From contig JAUNHC010000012.1 of NCBI GenBank assembly GCA_030524175.1, positions 62,001-126,000 of the forward strand: a stretch of 64,000 bases of DNA. Direction: 5' to 3'. The stretch's first letter is position 1, and each line of letters opens with the position of its first letter. This DNA is from Eubacteriales bacterium (lineage in GTDB: Bacteria > Bacillota > Clostridia > Lachnospirales > Lachnospiraceae). The position numbers and the translations under genes are program-made. A model generated the notes under the pieces. The model saw nothing but the letters and a program-made list of their open reading frames with translations. It searched no databases and was not told where the DNA came from. Shown here piece after piece: positions 60,213-64,000 of the stretch.

Positions 60213-60383
60213 TGAATCATCCTCCGATTTTTTAATAATTTTGACTGGTCTGAACTGTTACATTTTTTCTCACAACGCATGCGCTTATACACCCCCATTC
60301 ATGTTTGGCACACTTGAACGTGTTCGTACTTTATCCTGCAAAACTGCACGGATTCCTTAGTTTCTTCCAAATATGGAGTTTTA

Positions 60384-60400
60384 ATACCAACCGTTGGTAT
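60384..60400. promoter_or_regulatory. TetR operator upstream of the MFS gene
   Basis: ATACCAAC-C-GTTGGTAT is a perfect 8-bp inverted repeat. Its half-site ATACCAAC matches the operator inside the TetR promoter (CATACCAACGGTATG, 61146-61160). The site lies 172 bases before the MFS start, next to AT-rich sequence with TATATA on the minus strand. Confidence 0.75.
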
Positions 60401-60456
60401 GTATATAGTTAAAAAATCTGCCCTTACTATATAGAAGGGCAGGTTGGCATTCACCC

Positions 60457-61110
60457 TTATTTCTTTTTTTGATAATTCTCTGTAACGGACTGGAGACGCT
60501 CCAACATAGTGTCATCTATAATGTCCAGTCCCAGCAGCCTTAACATATGCTGGAAAAATCTCATTTTCTTTATGGATTGGGAGGGCTCACAGTGATACAC
60601 CATGGGATTCAGCCATAAATCCCCCATAAGCATCATAACTTCTGCCAGCTCCCGGGGGTATTCTGTCTGTATAGACCCGTCCCGGATCCCTTCTTCTAAT
60701 ATGCGCTCAACAACTGCCGGCGCCTCCTTCTGGACGACCTCCCGGATATATATGACCAGAAACTGAGAGTTCTTCAGCAGATCCGGTGCCAGATTACAGA
60801 ATTCATCCAAGGCAGGGGCAAATAAGGAGGTGCGGAACAATGTGGCCAGCTTCTCTCTGCCGTTCAAATCCTTCCTGTTACAAGTGTCCGTCAGGATCTG
60901 GTCAGATCCCGCATATATATGGTCTGCAACAGCCCACATTATTTCTTCTTTTGACTTAAAATGATGATAGATGGCACCCTTGCTCAAACCGCCCAGATTC
61001 TCAATAATATCCTGAATAGAGGTATGGTCGTAGCCCTTTTCCATGAATAGCTTCATGGCTGTTTCAATAATAAGATTCTTCGTTTCTTCCGGATACTTAT
61101 TTCTCGCCAT
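60457..61110 (-). CDS. TetR-family transcriptional regulator
   Basis: This 217-residue regulator has the TetR HTH (IIETAMKLFMEKGYDHTSIQDI and LGGLSKGAIYHHFKSKEE). GGGGAGGAT precedes the ATG. Operators of one type lie at its own promoter and before the MFS transporter downstream, so it represses both; the inducer is probably a compound exported by that transporter. Confidence 0.9.
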   Translation of the reverse strand: MARNKYPEETKNLIIETAMKLFMEKGYDHTSIQDIIENLGGLSKGAIYHHFKSKEEIMWAVADHIYAGSDQILTDTCNRKDLNGREKLATLFRTSLFAPALDEFCNLAPDLLKNSQFLVIYIREVVQKEAPAVVERILEEGIRDGSIQTEYPRELAEVMMLMGDLWLNPMVYHCEPSQSIKKMRFFQHMLRLLGLDIIDDTMLERLQSVTENYQKKK

Positions 61111-61139
61111 GGTATCCTCCCCTATGTGATGGTAACACC

Positions 61140-61168
61140 ATTATACATACCAACGGTATGTTTGTCAA
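61140..61168 (-). promoter_or_regulatory. Perfect promoter with TetR operator filling the spacer
   Basis: On the minus strand TTGACA (61163-61168) and TATAAT (61140-61145) are 17 bases apart, both perfect. CATACC-AAC-GGTATG (61146-61160) occupies the spacer. A bound TetR dimer would block RNA polymerase directly. Confidence 0.88.
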
Positions 61169-61184
61169 CCTTATTATCTTCCCA

Positions 61185-61206
61185 CTATTCACTCCGTAAG
61201 CAACCA
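61185..61206. repeat. Fragment of the TTCACTCCGTAA repeat family
   Basis: CTATTCACTCCGTAAG then CAACCA shares the 12-bp core TTCACTCCGTAA with the copy at 731-755. It sits just upstream of the TetR promoter and between two genes. Only the core is recognisable, so it may be a decayed copy or chance. Confidence 0.4.
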
Positions 61207-61220
61207 TAAATAACGTAATC

Positions 61221-61907
61221 TCAAATCTGGATCGTAACATATGTTGTGGCATTGGAAATCCTGATCTGTACATTCAGCTCTGCAAGAAGAAGTTCCCTCT
61301 TCTCCTTTAGTTCCTGAATCTTCTGCCGGATGTCCAGAGGATCGGCAAGCTCAGTCATATTCTCCTGCACATAAGCATCTACCACCTCCAACGGATTTCC
61401 CTGTTTGGGATGACTGCCCTGTCTCAGGGAATTTCCCTGTCCCAGTATACTCAGCCGCATATTTTCCGCTTCCTGGCCTAATTCCTTGTTCCGCTTGTCC
61501 ATTTCTTCAATACACTGTCTGTATTCCTCCTGCATACGCTCAGACAGCTGGACTTCGAAATTGTCTGCCTTTTCCCGGAAGCATCCGTCCTCCCTTAGTC
61601 TGTTCCGCAGCAATATGGCTGCAGCCACTGTGAATTTCCCGTAGACAGTGTCAATGACTGTATTGGCATTTGATTCCGCAATGGCTGCGTCCAAATTATT
61701 GTATCTTTTAATAAGTTTCAGAATACGCTGATACTTCTCATCAGCCTCCCGGCAAAATTCTTCTCTGTCAATATGATTCCTGCAGACAGTATCCCCGCCG
61801 GCACAGACAATATCAACAAAACCAGCGGTTTTAATCAATTCATGTATTCTCTTCTCCAACATGCGTTTTTCATCAAGAGCCCGGATAACCAGCATTCTGC
61901 TTACCAT
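61221..61907 (-). CDS. DIP1984-like coiled-coil protein
   Basis: This 228-residue protein is mostly alpha-helical. It has the pattern of the DIP1984/septicolysin-like family: ALDEKRMLEKRIHELI at the N-terminus, NNLDAAIAESNANT centrally and EKRELLLAELNVQIRISNATT at the end. Residues near 155-170 (GQGNSLRQGSHPKQGN) look like a flexible linker. Function is unknown. AAGGTAAAT precedes the start. Confidence 0.65.
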   Translation of the reverse strand: MVSRMLVIRALDEKRMLEKRIHELIKTAGFVDIVCAGGDTVCRNHIDREEFCREADEKYQRILKLIKRYNNLDAAIAESNANTVIDTVYGKFTVAAAILLRNRLREDGCFREKADNFEVQLSERMQEEYRQCIEEMDKRNKELGQEAENMRLSILGQGNSLRQGSHPKQGNPLEVVDAYVQENMTELADPLDIRQKIQELKEKRELLLAELNVQIRISNATTYVTIQI

Positions 61908-61991
61908 ATGATTTACCTTCCTTTGAAACTAAGTTTCTATTAGCATAAATCAAAATCCGGAATCTGTCATTCAGTTTGTAACTGACTATTT

Positions 61992-62333
61992 TCATGCCGC
62001 ACAACCGGAGATACGTCGGTAATACACAGATACTCTTTCAAAGTTGTATTTATTTGTGCGGCATGCTATAAGCTGTCTGTCGCAGGTGGTCCTGCATACG
62101 ATGAGATTTTCCATAGGTACGCCAAGAAGGCGGCTGAGAGCCACCATGTTATCTAGTGCAGGAAGAGATTTCCCCTGAAACCAGTCATATATGGACTGGG
62201 CCGCACCTATCTGGAGAAATTCCTGGATTTCCCTGACTGTCAGGCCTTGCTTCCGGCATTCTGTTTTTATCTGCCTGCCAGTCCTTTTAGAATCTATGAC
62301 GGGATATTTAAATGGTTTTCTTATCTTTGCCAT
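61992..62333 (-). CDS. XRE-type helix-turn-helix protein
   Basis: This 113-residue protein has a Cro/XRE-like HTH (TGRQIKTECRKQGLTVREIQ, then QSIYDWFQGKSLPALDNM) with a basic N-terminus. The C-terminal tail contains four Cys (CRTTCDRQLIAC and SGCAA). AAAGGAG precedes the ATG at 62333; a longer frame to 62357 is unneeded. It is likely a small regulator, its target unknown. It ends 84 bases before the DIP1984-like gene. Confidence 0.75.
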   Translation of the reverse strand: MAKIRKPFKYPVIDSKRTGRQIKTECRKQGLTVREIQEFLQIGAAQSIYDWFQGKSLPALDNMVALSRLLGVPMENLIVCRTTCDRQLIACRTNKYNFERVSVYYRRISGCAA

Positions 62334-62456
62334 GGCAGTCTCCTTTCCCGGAATCACATATATGATGACAGAGCGTGTCGGAATGAATTTTCAAACAGAC
62401 TCTAGGGCAAAAAGCTCATACAATGTACGCATCAGATGTCAACGCACTTTCTAACC

Positions 62457-64000
62457 CTACATCTTATATATCACCTTAAGCGTGACAATCTCAAATGGTC
62501 TGAATTCTATTATACACTGATCTGCCTGTTCTGCCACCAATACTTCTTCTTTTTCCAGCATATCGCAAGTGTACACTTTTGCAAAAACTTCTGCAAAAGA
62601 AAGCTGTGCAATGGTTCTCCTATTCCAGCATTCGTAAAGTCTGACAATAAGGGCATTGCCCTCCTCAGCACCTTTCAGCACTTCTGCAATAATATTGTTC
62701 TGAGGGATGAATATGGGACAGAAGTTCCTGGAGACACCTTCTGTGCCTGTCTTCTTTCTTCTTGCCTGAAGAGGATTATTCAGCCCGTAAGCCTCCCGGA
62801 CGGTCCCGGCTTCCTGCCAGCTTCCCAGGTGAGGAAAAACAGAATATATAAAGCTATGATTCCCTTTGTCAGCTTCAGGGGCAGGATACACCCCCGACTT
62901 CAGGAGAGTTAGCCCTACCTCATTTTCATTGATGCTGACACCATATTTGCTGTCACTCATAAAGCTTACACCATAATCGTATTCTCCTATATCAAGCCAC
63001 TTCTGGAAGCACACTTCAAAACGGGCCTGTTCCCAGGACGTATTCTTTACAGTGGACCTCTTCACATTTCCATACTGGATCTCATAACAGGCTTCCCTGG
63101 CGTTTAAGTCCAGAGGGAATAATGCTTTCAGAAGGATCTGCTCCTCCTGCCAGTCAATGGACGCCTTGATATCAATCCTCGGACTGTCCGGATAAAAATA
63201 AAATGTTTCTGTGATCCGGGAATCCAGATACACCCAGATAAGTTCCAAAGCCATCCTTACCGGCCCCTGCTCTGTGACCCTTCTGGACACAAGGCAGTCA
63301 ACAGGCCATTGCTTTTCCTCATAATATTCAAATATATTCCAGTTGTCAAATTTATGTGGTTTATCCTCATAGGTCATGAGAACATTTGCATTTTTTCCCT
63401 TTTGCAGAAGTTCTCTTTCTGCAAGTTTATCATAGAAGGATGTAATCTGTCCTGATTCATTCCATCTGAGACGGCAGAAGGGAGTGACCGTCTCTGTTTC
63501 CGTGCAGTAAAATTCGTTTCCTGCACGATCTCCTTCCAATGGAGTATATACCTTCCACCCCTTGGCAGGCACATTCTCTGCCCGGAAAATAAAATTTCCT
63601 TCCTTGGTGCACTGTACAGGAAAAATCCGTCCGTCACAGCTGACCATTTCTCTATTCCATACAGATCCACGATCATCATTGTCTGCTGCCTTTTCCAGGT
63701 GCTTTATCTTACTTATCCACCTGGCAGGGATGTCCGCCCCGGAGATTTCCACAATTTCACTGACAGCTGTTCCATTTGGGTTGAAAACAATGATTTCATC
63801 CTTATCTGCCTCTATTTTTTCAGTTAAACAGGAAAGTGCATCTTCCTGTATTTGCCCGGTGATCGTATTGAGTTCCCCGTATTCTTTTTCACAGTCTTCG
63901 TATACTTCTGCGATCGCGGAACCTGGCAGAATATCGTGGAACTGATTGCGCATTAATATTTCCCAGCCTTGGGAAAGTTTTTGGATAGGGTAGGGCAGAC
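62457..64000 (-). CDS. Alpha-mannosidase, GH38 (5' end outside window)
   Basis: About 513 C-terminal residues of a GH38 enzyme are visible; the reading frame is still open at the window edge (LPYPIQKLSQGWEILM). The block NQFHDILPGSAI marks the end of the catalytic region, followed by the long beta-rich C-terminal domains (LITETFYFYPDSPRIDIKAS-type strands, GYDYGVSFMSDSKYGVS-type loop). The catalytic Asp lies upstream of the window. GH38 enzymes hydrolyse alpha-mannosides; many bacterial ones are cytosolic. An apparent Met at 63953 is internal, not the start. Confidence 0.88.
   Translation of the reverse strand, partial: LPYPIQKLSQGWEILMRNQFHDILPGSAIAEVYEDCEKEYGELNTITGQIQEDALSCLTEKIEADKDEIIVFNPNGTAVSEIVEISGADIPARWISKIKHLEKAADNDDRGSVWNREMVSCDGRIFPVQCTKEGNFIFRAENVPAKGWKVYTPLEGDRAGNEFYCTETETVTPFCRLRWNESGQITSFYDKLAERELLQKGKNANVLMTYEDKPHKFDNWNIFEYYEEKQWPVDCLVSRRVTEQGPVRMALELIWVYLDSRITETFYFYPDSPRIDIKASIDWQEEQILLKALFPLDLNAREACYEIQYGNVKRSTVKNTSWEQARFEVCFQKWLDIGEYDYGVSFMSDSKYGVSINENEVGLTLLKSGVYPAPEADKGNHSFIYSVFPHLGSWQEAGTVREAYGLNNPLQARRKKTGTEGVSRNFCPIFIPQNNIIAEVLKGAEEGNALIVRLYECWNRRTIAQLSFAEVFAKVYTCDMLEKEEVLVAEQADQCIIEFRPFEIVTLKVIYKM

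Overview
The window reads as a chromosomal segment of a gut-type Clostridia, most likely a Lachnospiraceae (Blautia, Hungatella or similar). The reasons are strong AGGAGG-type ribosome binding sites, moderate GC, consensus sigma-A promoters, small family profiles typical of that group, and sugar ABC transporters that come without their own ATPase. This is inference from gene content; there is no rRNA or other phylogenetic marker here. I found no tRNA, rRNA, CRISPR array, transposase or phage gene. Almost all genes lie on the minus strand; the exceptions are 13.3-15.0 kb, 20.3-20.9 kb and 23.3-25.3 kb.

Layout. 0-1.7 kb: end of an unidentified hydrolase, a YgjP-like metallopeptidase and an HD phosphohydrolase. 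1.8-10.3 kb: an IclR-controlled L-rhamnoside operon (binding protein, two permeases, GH78 rhamnosidase, SDR dehydrogenase, DHDPS-family aldolase) with matching GAAC-N3-GTTC palindromes before the regulator and before the operon. 10.8-15 kb: Fe-S protein, VOC protein, cysteine hydrolase, MarR-TSUP exporter pair, thioredoxin. 15-20.9 kb: glycogen debranching enzyme, metallo-beta-lactamase-fold protein, Nudix, GNAT and a Crp/Fnr regulator in a tightly packed series, diverging from a ferredoxin gene. 20.9-25.4 kb: two MATE exporters separated by a large structured repeat, then endonuclease III. 25.4-32.1 kb: LacI-controlled sugar ABC operon with an aldo/keto reductase and a Gfo/Idh/MocA dehydrogenase. 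32.1-36.2 kb: a pair of uncharacterised proteins, an AAA-ATPase/nuclease-like protein and the second copy of the structured repeat. 36.2-42.1 kb: nucleoside uptake operon (deaminase, GntR regulator, ABC ATPase, two permeases, BMP binding protein). 42.2-50.4 kb: acyltransferase/esterase pair, small effector-binding proteins, WYL and TetR regulators, and yjdF with a structured leader. 50.5-57.4 kb: ilvD, a FadR-type regulator, and a SWIM/SNF2 helicase with an uncharacterised partner. 57.9-64 kb: TipA-like MerR regulator, TetR-MFS efflux pair, two small proteins and a GH38 alpha-mannosidase cut by the window end.

The most unusual object is a non-coding element of about 720 bp present twice (22461-23178 and 35392-36111, same orientation). 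It has two long hairpin modules. Comparing the copies gives about 17 base pairs in which both partners changed and pairing was kept. The wobble pairs are mostly of the kind that fit an RNA read left to right. A second repeat family is a 57-bp palindromic mini-element at 10584-10640 flanked by an 8-bp direct repeat, with related pieces at 731, 42228 and 61185.

Control circuits can be read directly in several places: a TetR operator filling the 17-bp spacer of a perfect promoter, a MerR-type 19-bp spacer, LacI operators at two promoters, a MarR operator, a Crp/Fnr-like palindrome near -41.5, and an operator abutting the -35 box of ilvD.
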